DNA from: an uncultured Pelagibacteraceae bacterium
Lineage (GTDB): Bacteria; Pseudomonadota; Alphaproteobacteria; Pelagibacterales; Pelagibacteraceae
Direction of reading: 5' to 3'
Assembly (NCBI GenBank): GCA_902528175.1
Contig: CABZRN010000004.1
Coordinates: 1-64,000, forward strand
DNA length: 64,000 bases
In this document: piece by piece, positions 1 to 8,682 of the stretch
Layout: each line of letters opens with the position of its first letter
How positions within the stretch are numbered: position 1 is the first letter of the stretch
Made by a program: the position numbers and the translations under genes
Notes under the pieces: model-generated
The model's database searches: none
What the model was told of the DNA's origin: nothing
What the model saw: only the letters and a program-made list of their open reading frames with translations

Positions 1-321
1 AATTGGAGAAGAAGTATAAATTATACCCATATTTATAATTGTCGTAGTTTGACCTGCAATAAATGGGAAAGCTCCACAAACTCCACATCCCATGAAACCT
101 AAAAAAAATAATTTCTTATATTCTTTAAGTATAATTTTTTTTTTAGAAAAAATTGTGTAATTAAAAATTAAAAGAATTAAAAAAACTGTTAGCCATCTCC
201 AAAAAGCAAGGGATATTGGCGGTATGAATTCAACTCCACCTCTTGCAACTACAAGATTGCTTGCCATAAATATTGGTTGAATTACTAATAAAGAATAAGC
301 TAGAAGCTCTTTTTTATTCAC
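1..321 (-). CDS. EamA/DMT-family permease, N-terminal part (cut by window edge)
   Basis: I translated this by hand because the frame runs off the left edge and is absent from the ORF track. The 107 visible residues begin at a GTG and contain three hydrophobic stretches. The motif MASNLVVARG, followed by PPISLAFWRW, is typical of the first helices of the EamA drug/metabolite transporter family, inner-membrane permeases that usually export or import small metabolites. The start lies only 8 bases after the stop of the tiny membrane protein upstream, so it is probably the last visible gene of the TRAP/amidase operon. Substrate cannot be told. The family call is firm; the exact start codon is less so, since there is no clear Shine-Dalgarno sequence. 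Confidence 0.75.
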   Translation of the reverse strand, partial: MNKKELLAYSLLVIQPIFMASNLVVARGGVEFIPPISLAFWRWLTVFLILLIFNYTIFSKKKIILKEYKKLFFLGFMGCGVCGAFPFIAGQTTTIINMGIIYTSSPI

Positions 322-329
322 GAAAGGTA

Positions 330-506
330 TTATGATTTATCGAAAAAAGATTCGTATATCATCATCACTATCGCTATACCCATTAAGATGTACACTGGCA
401 AAACATCCAAAAACCCAATCATCATAGATCTTGTTAGTGTTGTTGCGAGACCAATTAAAAAAAATATTGCAAAACTCAGACCAATAATAACTGTGATTTT
501 ATTCAT
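330..506 (-). CDS. Small membrane protein, 58 aa, function unknown
   Basis: This is a short frame below the ORF-track cutoff. It begins MNKITVIIGLSFAIFFLIG and ends ESFFDKS, with two predicted membrane segments (about residues 4-22 and 33-50) and almost no soluble part. Its ATG lies inside the stop of the amidase gene (ATGAATAA, 8-base overlap), the arrangement seen for several confirmed genes in this window, which argues for real, translationally coupled expression. The EamA permease starts 8 bases after it. I do not recognise a family. It could be an accessory subunit of the neighbouring permease or a stand-alone small membrane protein. Confidence 0.6.
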   Translation of the reverse strand: MNKITVIIGLSFAIFFLIGLATTLTRSMMIGFLDVLPVYILMGIAIVMMIYESFFDKS

Positions 507-1836
507 TAAATTTTTTGCTCTCCTTTTCCAACCAGTTAGCTACACCTAAAAATCTGTTATCGTCATTTCTGTCGCCAACTAATTGAACACCTAATGGTAA
601 ATTATTTTCTCCCTGAAGTAAAGGTAGAGAAATTGCTGGTGTATGCATATACGACCATACCCTATTAAAATCTGCGCTACCTGTACTCTTTAAACCTTTA
701 TCAGCCACACCAGTGCTACATGGACTTAATACTCCATGATAATCTTCAAATACCTCTTTATAAGACTCATAACTTCTTTCCATAAAGTCAACAGCATCTA
801 AATATTCTTTAGCAGAATGCTTCATACCTTTTGAAATAGCTGATTGCATTTCCTTTGAAAGTTTTGATTTTGATTTTTTGTAATAAACTTGAAAATTATT
901 AGCTAAATCAGTTTCATGTATTAATCTGTGGTATTTGTCTATATCCTTAAAGTATGAAGGAGTATCAAATACTTCAATATTTTTTTTAAAAGATTTTATA
1001 AAATATTCAAATGCCTCTCTGGATTTTTTATCAACTTTCTTCCAGCTATCTGTCTTATAAAAAATAAACTTTGGATCAAACATTGGTCCTTTTTTACATT
1101 CGTCTAACATAAATTCTGAGGAGTAATGTATGGTCGCTTTATCGTAAGAATCTTTTTTAATTAACACTTTTGCAAGTAAAGCAACATCTTCTACAGTTCT
1201 TCCAAAAACTCCTATATGGTCAAGATTATACGAAGTTCTTAAAACTCCATTACGTGAAATTAATCCATAACTCGGTTTGTAACCAACGACACCGCAATAA
1301 GAAGCTGGCCTAATCACTGACCCACCTGTTTGAGAACCAATTGATAAAGGCGCCATATGTGAAGCTATAACAGCTGCCGACCCACTAGAAGATCCGCCTG
1401 GAGTTCTTGAATAATCGTGGGGATTTGTTGTTTTGGGTGGAGCAAGGTAAGCTAATTCAGAAGTATTTGTTTTTCCCATGATTAATGCTCCTGCTGATTT
1501 AAGTAAATCTACTATCTCTGCATTTTGTGATTCTGTTTTGCCTTTTCTTAAAACAGTTCCACACTCTGTGGGCATATCATAAGTTCCAATTATATCTTTT
1601 AGTGCTACCGGAATTCCGTGAAGAGGCCCTACGGGCTTACCCGATCTTCTGTGACTGTCTGCCTCTTCTGCTTTTTCAAGAAGTAGTTTTTTATCAAAAT
1701 GGGCCCAAGCTTTTACATCTTTTTCAAATTTATCGATTTGCTCAATGTATGATTTGCACAAATCAACAGAGTTTAGATCAGATTTTTTTATTTTTTCTGC
1801 TATTTCTGAGACAGATAATCGAAATATATTGGACAT
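499..1836 (-). CDS. Amidase signature (AS) family amidohydrolase
   Basis: A 445-aa member of the amidase-signature family (GatA/AmiE-like fold), which hydrolyses or transfers amide bonds with a Ser-cisSer-Lys triad. The lysine is in VALKDIIGT (about residue 79), the Gly/Ser-rich signature is GGSSSGSAAV (about 147-156), and the nucleophile region is GSQTGGSVIRPASYCGVVG. It lacks the glutamyl-tRNA amidotransferase context (no gatB or gatC nearby), so it is a catabolic or biosynthetic amidase rather than GatA. It starts 6 bases after the TRAP DctM stop and probably shares its transcript, which suggests that an imported compound or its product is an amide. The substrate is unknown. Confidence 0.85.
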   Translation of the reverse strand: MSNIFRLSVSEIAEKIKKSDLNSVDLCKSYIEQIDKFEKDVKAWAHFDKKLLLEKAEEADSHRRSGKPVGPLHGIPVALKDIIGTYDMPTECGTVLRKGKTESQNAEIVDLLKSAGALIMGKTNTSELAYLAPPKTTNPHDYSRTPGGSSSGSAAVIASHMAPLSIGSQTGGSVIRPASYCGVVGYKPSYGLISRNGVLRTSYNLDHIGVFGRTVEDVALLAKVLIKKDSYDKATIHYSSEFMLDECKKGPMFDPKFIFYKTDSWKKVDKKSREAFEYFIKSFKKNIEVFDTPSYFKDIDKYHRLIHETDLANNFQVYYKKSKSKLSKEMQSAISKGMKHSAKEYLDAVDFMERSYESYKEVFEDYHGVLSPCSTGVADKGLKSTGSADFNRVWSYMHTPAISLPLLQGENNLPLGVQLVGDRNDDNRFLGVANWLEKESKKFNE

Positions 1837-1842
1837 TAAAAT

Positions 1843-3204
1843 TTATTCTGCGAATAAAGCATCTGGCAACCATAATGCGATGCCAGGGAACATATACATT
1901 AAAACCATTGCAAATATTACTATTCCAAGAAAAGGCATTATCCCTCTGAAGATTTGCATTAATTCAACATTTCTACTTTGTACACCTTTTAAATAATAAG
2001 CTGACATTGCCATCGGTGGAGTTAGAAAAGACGTTTGTAAATTTAAAGCTATTAACATTGCAAAAAAATAAGGGTTTACACCAAAAAATTCTACTAACGG
2101 TAAAAATATTGGGACAAATATGATTAAAATTTCAGTCCACTCTAATGGCCAGCCAAGTAAAAATATTATGATTTGTGTGATTACTAAAAATTGCCAAGGT
2201 TGAATATCCATTGATTTAAAAAATTCTTCAAAAACTTCGTGGCCACCTAAATAAGAGAATACTGAGGCAAATGTCCAAGATCCAACAAACAACCACATAA
2301 TCATTGCGCTTGTTTTAGCTGTTAGGAATACAGATTCTTTAAAATTTTTCCATTTTAATGACTTATAAAAAAAAGATAAAACTAGAGCTCCAAAAGCTCC
2401 TACTGCAGCCGCCTCTGCTGGAGTAGCCAGTCCACCTAAAATTGTCCCTAAAACTAAAATTATTAATGAGAACAATGGAACAAAAGAAACTAGAACTTCT
2501 TTTAAAATAACAGATCTTGGTGGAATTTCTTCAGCTGCAGGCTTAGGTGCTAAAGATGGATTAAAATATGCTCTTATAATTACATATAAAATATAAAGAC
2601 CTGCTAACATCAGACCTGGAAATATGGCAGCAGCAAAAAGTCTTAGTGGAGATAATTGTGCTATTACTGCATAGACAATTAACATAATACTTGGAGGTAT
2701 TAAAATTCCTAAACATCCTCCTGAACATATAACTCCTGATGCAAATTTTTTATCATATCCTGCCCTTATCATTGCTGGCCAAGCTAAAAGGCCCATTAAA
2801 GTTACAACTGCACCAATTATTCCTGTTGCCGTAGAAAATAATGCACATGTTACAAGTGCTGCAACAGCCATTGAGGCTGGTAGTCTATGGGAAGCAAGTC
2901 TAATAGCAAAAAACAATTTTGCAACTATCCCAGCTCTTTCAACTAAGTATCCCATAAATAAAAATAAGGGGACTGCGGTTAAAACTGTATTATCCATAAT
3001 GGTATAAGTATTTTGGACCAATAAAGAAAATATCCGATTATCAAGCAGATGATCCATCCTAGTTGGGTCAAAATATGCGTAATATCCAAACCCAACACCC
3101 ATAGCTAATAGAGTGAATGCAATTGGGAAACCCAAAAGAACTGCAAATAAAAATAAGCTCATCATTAATATTGCAATTTCTGGATTTGTTAATTCAAATA
3201 ACAT
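1843..3204 (-). CDS. dctM: TRAP transporter large permease subunit (DctM)
   Basis: A 453-aa polytopic inner-membrane protein with about 12 hydrophobic segments. Glycine- and proline-rich motifs such as GGCLGILIPPSIMLIVYA and GLATPAEAAAVGAFGA mark the DctM family (TRAP large subunit). DctM forms the sodium-driven transport channel with DctQ and takes substrate from the periplasmic DctP protein. It overlaps the end of dctQ by 11 bases, so the two are translated together. The sequence resembles the branch found with the FcbT/TakP-type (mannitol/chloroaromatic, 2-oxo acid) binding proteins rather than the C4-dicarboxylate DctPQM; that placement is from memory of family members, not from a search. 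Confidence 0.93.
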   Translation of the reverse strand: MLFELTNPEIAILMMSLFLFAVLLGFPIAFTLLAMGVGFGYYAYFDPTRMDHLLDNRIFSLLVQNTYTIMDNTVLTAVPLFLFMGYLVERAGIVAKLFFAIRLASHRLPASMAVAALVTCALFSTATGIIGAVVTLMGLLAWPAMIRAGYDKKFASGVICSGGCLGILIPPSIMLIVYAVIAQLSPLRLFAAAIFPGLMLAGLYILYVIIRAYFNPSLAPKPAAEEIPPRSVILKEVLVSFVPLFSLIILVLGTILGGLATPAEAAAVGAFGALVLSFFYKSLKWKNFKESVFLTAKTSAMIMWLFVGSWTFASVFSYLGGHEVFEEFFKSMDIQPWQFLVITQIIIFLLGWPLEWTEILIIFVPIFLPLVEFFGVNPYFFAMLIALNLQTSFLTPPMAMSAYYLKGVQSRNVELMQIFRGIMPFLGIVIFAMVLMYMFPGIALWLPDALFAE

Positions 3205-3781
3205 CGGCTTTTTCGTCCTTCTGAGATGTTCTCATTAATATTTTTTCAGTTTCTTCAGCACCTGCTGACATTCTCTCTGGCCAATGACCTGTTTTGATAC
3301 AAATGATTGCTCTGCAAACTTCACTAATTCCTTGGATCGTTAATAAAAGTCCTGACAAAGGTATTATAGATTTTGCCATATAAATTTGTATTTGCGCCGG
3401 ACTGTTCCAACTAGTTTCTTTAATTTTCCATGCTAACGCTGCATATTCGTATCCATAAAATACTAGAGCTAAAATTCCAGGAAAGAAAAAAATAAAATAT
3501 AAAATTAAATCAATCCAGCCCTGAACTCTTGTTGGAAATAACCTATAAATAACATCTCCTCTAACATGTGCCTCTGTTGACAAACAATATGCACCTGCCA
3601 TCATAAAAATTGCACCATACATTTGTAAACTAAAGTCAAAATTCCAAAGTGTAGGGCTATTAAAAGCGTAAGCCATTATTACTTCATAGCAAGTTCCACC
3701 CATAAGTATAACTATGCACCATGAGAAGGCTTTACCCATTGATGCGCTTAATGTGTCTGCAAATTTTATGAAAGATTTCAT
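3194..3781 (-). CDS. dctQ: TRAP transporter small permease subunit (DctQ)
   Basis: A 195-aa inner-membrane protein with four hydrophobic segments. It has the conserved DctQ features: an early tryptophan-rich helix, then LQMYGAIFMMAGAYCLSTEAHVRGDV, whose HVRGD-type loop after helix 2 is typical of the family. DctQ is the essential small partner of DctM in the sodium-coupled TRAP permease. It sits between the dctP terminator-like hairpin and dctM, and its last 11 bases overlap dctM. The acidic, charged tail (after about residue 170) is cytoplasmic and variable in the family. Confidence 0.92.
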   Translation of the reverse strand: MKSFIKFADTLSASMGKAFSWCIVILMGGTCYEVIMAYAFNSPTLWNFDFSLQMYGAIFMMAGAYCLSTEAHVRGDVIYRLFPTRVQGWIDLILYFIFFFPGILALVFYGYEYAALAWKIKETSWNSPAQIQIYMAKSIIPLSGLLLTIQGISEVCRAIICIKTGHWPERMSAGAEETEKILMRTSQKDEKADVI

Positions 3782-3814
3782 AATATCACTTTACGTTAAA
3801 TTCTATCTATTAAT

Positions 3815-3847
3815 CAAACAAAAAAAAAGGGGGCCATTGGCCCCCTT
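3815..3847 (-). terminator. Intra-operon hairpin terminator between dctP and dctQ
   Basis: Read on the minus strand, just after the dctP stop, AAGGGGGCC pairs perfectly with GGCCCCCTT around a 3-base loop and is followed by a run of about 11 T. This is a textbook intrinsic terminator shape and one of only two strong ones I found in the window. Because dctQM follow on the same strand with no other evident promoter, partial termination here probably raises the dctP:dctQM transcript ratio, as is common for periplasmic binding-protein genes. Confidence 0.85.
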
Positions 3848-3866
3848 AATAAAGATTATATATTGA

Positions 3867-5021
3867 TTATATTTTTACTTTACCAATTGGTCCAAACTCA
3901 TTTTCATAAGCTAACTTGTAATTCGGCTGATTCATCAGCAAGTATTTCATTACTCTCTTAGCGTATGCTTTTTGAGAATCGACAACTTTCTTAAAGAATG
4001 CATCTTTCTTGTTGAAATCACCGATAACTTTATCCCAACCTTTTAATTGTTGAGCTAAAATTTCATCTGAAGTTTGGTAAACATTCACTTTATGTTGATT
4101 CATTAATTTAGATAAATCGGCTGAGTATCTAACTAATGCTTTAAAGTAATTATCTGTATTTGCAGCAAAAGCAGCATTTTTCAATATTGCTTTATTTGCA
4201 GGTGACAGACCATTAAATGTTTTATTATTTATTGGTATCTCAAACATCTCTTGAGATTGGTGGAAACTTCCTAAGTGATAATGCTTAGAAACATCTTGCA
4301 TACCAAACTGAGAGTCCGAAGTCGGGTTGTTAAACTCAGCTGCTTCAATCAAACCAGTTTTCATAGCTGGTTGAATTTCACCACCAGGTAACTGTCTTAC
4401 AACCATTCCCATTGCAGTAAGAACGTTAGTAGCTAGACCAACTGTTCTGTACTTCATACCTTTAACGTCAGATACTTTTGTTACGTTCTTTTTAAACCAT
4501 CCAAAAGGTTGTGCTGGCATAGGCATATGGAATACACCTGTGTAATCGAAACCAACTTTTGCAAGTGTTTCTTCATACAGTTTTCTTCCGCCACCGTACT
4601 CCATCCATCCCATTACTTCTTGAGATGACATACCGTATGATGGTCCAGTACCAAATAATGATGCTGCTGGATTTTTACCATACCAATAAGCAGTTACCCA
4701 GTGTCCCATATCTACAGCACCTGAACTTACCGCTTGACCGATCTCACTAGTCTTCACAACTGCTCCGACTGGTTGAAGATCGATTTTTAAAGAACCGCCA
4801 GACATGTCGCTAACCATTTTGCAATAGTCTCCTGCCATTTCAAAAAAGATGTTAGCACCACTTGGCCATGCAGCTTGCATTTTTAGAGTTTGTGGAGCTC
4901 CGAATGCAATGTTTGGCATTGCTACTGCCGCTGTTGCTGCTGCACCAGTTGCTGCCGCTGCCTTAAAGAACTTACGTCTTGAAGGAATTTTCCCCTTCAA
5001 CGATTTTTTTTCTTTAATCAT
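3867..5021 (-). CDS. dctP: TRAP transporter periplasmic substrate-binding protein (DctP/TakP type)
   Basis: A 384-aa periplasmic binding protein that captures the substrate for DctQM. The N-terminus carries a twin-arginine signal, SRRKFFKAAAATGAAATAA, followed by a hydrophobic stretch and an AFGAP-type cleavage site, so it is exported folded. The body shows the family features, including KGMKYRTVGLATNVL, whose arginine normally contacts the substrate carboxylate, and LIEAAEFNNPTSD. The resemblance is to the TakP/FcbT1 branch (2-oxo acid and related carboxylate binders). A strong GAGGAG ribosome site precedes the ATG, and an intrinsic terminator follows the gene, both consistent with high expression. 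Neighbouring hydroxyacid dehydrogenases point to a 2-hydroxy or 2-oxo acid ligand; this is inference. Confidence 0.9.
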   Translation of the reverse strand: MIKEKKSLKGKIPSRRKFFKAAAATGAAATAAVAMPNIAFGAPQTLKMQAAWPSGANIFFEMAGDYCKMVSDMSGGSLKIDLQPVGAVVKTSEIGQAVSSGAVDMGHWVTAYWYGKNPAASLFGTGPSYGMSSQEVMGWMEYGGGRKLYEETLAKVGFDYTGVFHMPMPAQPFGWFKKNVTKVSDVKGMKYRTVGLATNVLTAMGMVVRQLPGGEIQPAMKTGLIEAAEFNNPTSDSQFGMQDVSKHYHLGSFHQSQEMFEIPINNKTFNGLSPANKAILKNAAFAANTDNYFKALVRYSADLSKLMNQHKVNVYQTSDEILAQQLKGWDKVIGDFNKKDAFFKKVVDSQKAYAKRVMKYLLMNQPNYKLAYENEFGPIGKVKI

Positions 5022-5139
5022 TTATTTCTCCTCTATTAGTTAATTAACTTGACATTATTAAAGCACAAAATGAACTTGGAGTCTTAGGTTAAAATTGTTC
5101 TAAACTTAATTATTTACAACTATTGGTAGTATAAATTTA

Positions 5140-6093
5140 TCAATTTACTTTATTTTTGCAGTTACCCGTTTTGAAATATTCCTCAATGTTATCAATAGCA
5201 AGATTAGCCATGGCTGTTCTAGTTTCTTTAGTGGCACTTCCAAGATGAGGCAGTATGAAAACACTTTTATGTTTAAGATATCCTGGGTTTAAATTGGGTT
5301 CATTTTTATAAACGTCTAAACCTGCTGCATAAACTTTTCTTCTATCTAATGCATCCAATAAAGCTTCATCATCTACTATATCTCCTCTAGCTACATTTGT
5401 TACTACTGCACCTTTTGGTAAATACTCCAAAGTTTCTTTATTTATAAGATTAATTGTTTCTTTTGAGGCTGGGCAACAGACAGATAATACATCTGAAACT
5501 TCCATTAAACTTTTTAGATTATCATGATAAGTAGCTCCTTGTTCTTTATCAGAGCTCAATTTAGATCTATTGTGATAATGTATTATCATACCAAGCGACT
5601 TTGCTATCTTAGCAATTTTTTGACCGATACGTCCCATCCCTAAAATACCTAACCTTGAGCCAGTTAATTGTTTACCAATCAAATAGTCAGCTGACCATTT
5701 CCAATTAGAATCTTTTGCTGCTTGAATGCCTTCACTTGCCCTTCTACAAGCACCGAGAATTAACAATATTCCTATTTCCGCTGTTGCATCTGTTAAGACA
5801 TCTGGTGTGTTTGTCACTGCTATATTTCTTTTTTTAGCAGCTACTAAATCAATATTACCAAATCCTACAGCAAAATTTGATAAAATTGTTATACTCTCTG
5901 GTAATTTATTGATAGTTGCCTCATCCATTTTATCAGTTAGTGATGTTAATATTCCATCACAACCTTGGCTTAGTTCCACCAATTTAGATTGAGAATAAAG
6001 TTCATCATTTAAGTTAAGTTTAGCCTCCCACAACTTTGTAGCTTTTTCCTCGTTTGATCTTAGAAGTTTTCTGGTTATTAAAATTTTTTTCAT
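5140..6093 (-). CDS. D-isomer-specific 2-hydroxyacid dehydrogenase (glyoxylate/hydroxypyruvate reductase-like)
   Basis: A 317-aa NAD(P)-dependent enzyme interconverting D-2-hydroxy acids and 2-oxo acids in the cytoplasm. The nucleotide-binding loop is GILGMGRIGQKIAK (about residues 150-163). The catalytic set is visible: Arg in NVARGDIVDD, Glu in YKNEPNL and His in LPHLGSATKE. The pattern fits the glyoxylate/hydroxypyruvate reductase (GhrB/GyaR) branch better than SerA, as there is no ACT domain. It lies 118 bases upstream of dctP and 8 bases after the FAD oxidase, suggesting a shared role in hydroxyacid metabolism. Confidence 0.88.
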   Translation of the reverse strand: MKKILITRKLLRSNEEKATKLWEAKLNLNDELYSQSKLVELSQGCDGILTSLTDKMDEATINKLPESITILSNFAVGFGNIDLVAAKKRNIAVTNTPDVLTDATAEIGILLILGACRRASEGIQAAKDSNWKWSADYLIGKQLTGSRLGILGMGRIGQKIAKIAKSLGMIIHYHNRSKLSSDKEQGATYHDNLKSLMEVSDVLSVCCPASKETINLINKETLEYLPKGAVVTNVARGDIVDDEALLDALDRRKVYAAGLDVYKNEPNLNPGYLKHKSVFILPHLGSATKETRTAMANLAIDNIEEYFKTGNCKNKVN

Positions 6094-6101
6094 TCAACTT
6101 A

Positions 6102-7475
6102 TTAATTTAAGTCAAAAATCTTACCGGGATTCATTATATTGTTTGGATCAATAGTCCTTTTGATAGACTTCATAACAGGTAAGTTATCGCCATGTTCTTT
6201 AAGTAGGTAATCTTTTTTATGAAGCCCAACTCCATGTTCTCCAGTAATTGTGCCCTCTAATTCTAATGTTTTCTCTATAAGAATATCACTAAATTTTCGT
6301 ATTTTTTGATAGGTCTCTTTTTTTTCTGGGTCGTAAGGCAGTAAAACATGGAAATTACCATCGCCTAAATGGCCAACCATAGGGGCTCTTAAACCAAATT
6401 TTTTAGCTTCTGCATCAGCAAAGTTAACACACTCAGTTATTTTAGAAATTGGTAAACAAACATCAGTCGAATACACTCTGCCATTATTAATTTGCGCTTT
6501 AACAGAATAATAAACATCGTGTCTTGCCTTCCATAGTTTATTTCTATCTGTTAGATCTTTTGCCCATTTAAAAGAGCTTCCATTATTATTTTTGGATATT
6601 TCTTCAACAGTATCTATTGACTCTTTGTTCGATATTTCTGATCCGTGGAATTCAAAAAACAATGTCGGTGTAGCCTCTACATCTTTTAACTTAGAGTATT
6701 CTATACTGATTTCCATTTGATCTTTGTTAAGCATTTCAATTCTAGCAATTGGAATACCATACTGAATTACCTCCTGTGCGGTTTTAACTGCATCCTCTAA
6801 AGTTTTAAAATGACATACTGCGCTCATAATGCTTTCTGGAATTGGCGACAACCTAAGTTGTATTTCTGTTATAACTCCCAGAGTACCTTCAGAACCAATG
6901 AACAAATTTGTTAAATTATATCCAGCTGAAGTTTTTTTCGTTCTACTACCGGTTTTTATTATATCTCCATTTGGAAGAACAACTGTTAATCCAGTTATAA
7001 CTGTTTTCATAGTTCCATATTTTACTGCCATTGTTCCGGACGCAGAGGTAGATGCCATTCCACCTATTGCGGCATTTGCTCCGGGATCAATTGGAAAAAA
7101 TACTCCATCTTCTCGTAAATAATCATTTAGTTGTTCTCTAGTCACACATGCCTGAACTTTGCAATCAAAGTCTTCGACATTAACACTTAACACTTTGTTC
7201 ATCTTTTCAAGAGATATAGTAATCCCTTGATCATTGCCAACAACATTGCCCTCTAAAGAGGTTCCTGTTCCAAATGGAACAACAGGTATCTTGTGTTGAT
7301 TACATAATTTTAATATCTTGGAAACTTCTTCATTAGTCTCTGGAAATACCACGGCTTTAGATAAAATTGGATCATAAGTGTCTTCACCTCTCGCATAATT
7401 TAATCTTGTGGATTCTGACTCAGAGAATCTAGAATTTAGTATTTTTTTTAATTCGGACTGAAGTTCGCTATTCAT
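6102..7475 (-). CDS. FAD-linked oxidase, D-lactate/glycolate dehydrogenase (GlcD/Dld) family
   Basis: A 457-aa flavoprotein with an N-terminal FAD-binding PCMH domain (VVPFGTGTSLEGNVVG, GGMASTSASGTMAVKYG, LFIGSEGTLGVITE) and a C-terminal FAD-oxidase domain ending GTITGEHGVGLHKK. The metal/substrate loop GHLGDGNFHVLL is present. The family oxidises D-2-hydroxy acids such as D-lactate, glycolate or D-2-hydroxyglutarate to the 2-oxo acid and passes electrons to cytochrome or quinone. No GlcE or GlcF partners are adjacent, which favours a single-subunit D-lactate or D-2-hydroxyacid dehydrogenase. It stands between the aminotransferase and the D-hydroxyacid dehydrogenase. Confidence 0.88.
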   Translation of the reverse strand: MNSELQSELKKILNSRFSESESTRLNYARGEDTYDPILSKAVVFPETNEEVSKILKLCNQHKIPVVPFGTGTSLEGNVVGNDQGITISLEKMNKVLSVNVEDFDCKVQACVTREQLNDYLREDGVFFPIDPGANAAIGGMASTSASGTMAVKYGTMKTVITGLTVVLPNGDIIKTGSRTKKTSAGYNLTNLFIGSEGTLGVITEIQLRLSPIPESIMSAVCHFKTLEDAVKTAQEVIQYGIPIARIEMLNKDQMEISIEYSKLKDVEATPTLFFEFHGSEISNKESIDTVEEISKNNNGSSFKWAKDLTDRNKLWKARHDVYYSVKAQINNGRVYSTDVCLPISKITECVNFADAEAKKFGLRAPMVGHLGDGNFHVLLPYDPEKKETYQKIRKFSDILIEKTLELEGTITGEHGVGLHKKDYLLKEHGDNLPVMKSIKRTIDPNNIMNPGKIFDLN

Positions 7476-7518
7476 ATATTTATGATACTATATAAATTTT
7501 ACAAAAAAAATACTTAAA

Positions 7519-8682
7519 TTATTTAAGCATTTTTTTTATATTTTCTAATGCCTGAGAAATATTATCTCTCGATGCGGCAAAACTAAATCTTACGTAATCT
7601 TGACAAGTTTGGCCAAATGCTGTTCCTGGCACGATTGCGACGCCTGCTTCGTGCATAGCTTTTTTGCAAAATTCTCTTCCATTCATTCCAGTCTCTTTAA
7701 CTTTTGGAAAGGCATAAAATGCGCCGCCAGGTAAACTACATTCAACACCTGGCAGATCATTTAGACCTTTGTGAATGAGATCTCTTCTTGCTGTAAATTT
7801 TTCCATCATTTCATGTATTGAGTCGTCTGGTCCATCTAATGCAGCAATACCAGCAAACTGAGCAGCAGCATTTACACAAGAAACGCTATTTATTAATAGT
7901 TTATTAACATGTTCAACTAAATTCTCTGGCCAAAAACTCCAACCTAATCTCCATCCAGTCATAGAATAGGCTTTGCTCCATCCCTCTAACACAATTAGTC
8001 TCTCTCTTAATTTAGGGTAATTAAAAAAAGTTGGCATCTCTTTGCCATCAAAAATTTGTCTACTATAAATCTCGTCACTCAAAATTGTAACATGTGGGTG
8101 TTGCTCCAAACCTTTAGCAAGTTTATCAATTTCAGATTTTTCAACAAAACTTCCAGTTGGGTTATTTGGATTGATCAAGATTAGTAATCTAGTTTTATCT
8201 GTAATTAAAGACAATATTTCCTCTGCATTAAACTTTAAGTCTTTATCTTTAGTAAGGTCGTACGGCACAGGAGTAGATCCTGTATAATTAATCATAGATT
8301 CATAGATAGGAAAAGCTGGTGTTGGATGGATTATTTCTACACCAGGTTCTCCAAAGCATTGGATCGCATAATGCATTGTTGGTTTACCACCTGGCATTAT
8401 GATAATTCTTTCAGGATCCACATCTTGATTGTAAAGAGTTTTTATTTTTCTTGAAACTGCTTGTCTGCATTCTAGAATTCCATTTGATAAAACATAACCG
8501 TGATGACCATCGTCTAAAGCTTTTTTTGCAGCGTCAACTACATGTTTTGGAGTTTTAAAATCAGGTTGACCTAATCCAAGATGTATCATTGGTTTTCCTG
8601 ATGCCTCTAATTTTTTTGCCTCCGCTAAAACTGAGAATGCAGTCTCAGTTCCTAATCTATCTAAACTTTTTGCTAGTTTCAT
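7519..8682 (-). CDS. PLP-dependent class I/II aminotransferase (AspC/COG0436 type)
   Basis: A 387-aa fold-type I aminotransferase that moves an amino group onto a 2-oxo acid. The PLP-binding lysine is in LEGWSKAYSMTGWRLGW (about residue 236), the Asp/Tyr pair in LSDEIYSRQIF, the Asn in LINPNNPTGS, and the substrate-carboxylate Arg in YVRFSFAASRD. Specificity is not readable; aspartate, alanine and aromatic enzymes all share this pattern. Its ATG overlaps the stop of the upstream hydroxyacid dehydrogenase (ATGA), so the two are coupled: the dehydrogenase would make a 2-oxo acid and this enzyme could turn it into an amino acid. Confidence 0.88.
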   Translation of the reverse strand: MKLAKSLDRLGTETAFSVLAEAKKLEASGKPMIHLGLGQPDFKTPKHVVDAAKKALDDGHHGYVLSNGILECRQAVSRKIKTLYNQDVDPERIIIMPGGKPTMHYAIQCFGEPGVEIIHPTPAFPIYESMINYTGSTPVPYDLTKDKDLKFNAEEILSLITDKTRLLILINPNNPTGSFVEKSEIDKLAKGLEQHPHVTILSDEIYSRQIFDGKEMPTFFNYPKLRERLIVLEGWSKAYSMTGWRLGWSFWPENLVEHVNKLLINSVSCVNAAAQFAGIAALDGPDDSIHEMMEKFTARRDLIHKGLNDLPGVECSLPGGAFYAFPKVKETGMNGREFCKKAMHEAGVAIVPGTAFGQTCQDYVRFSFAASRDNISQALENIKKMLK

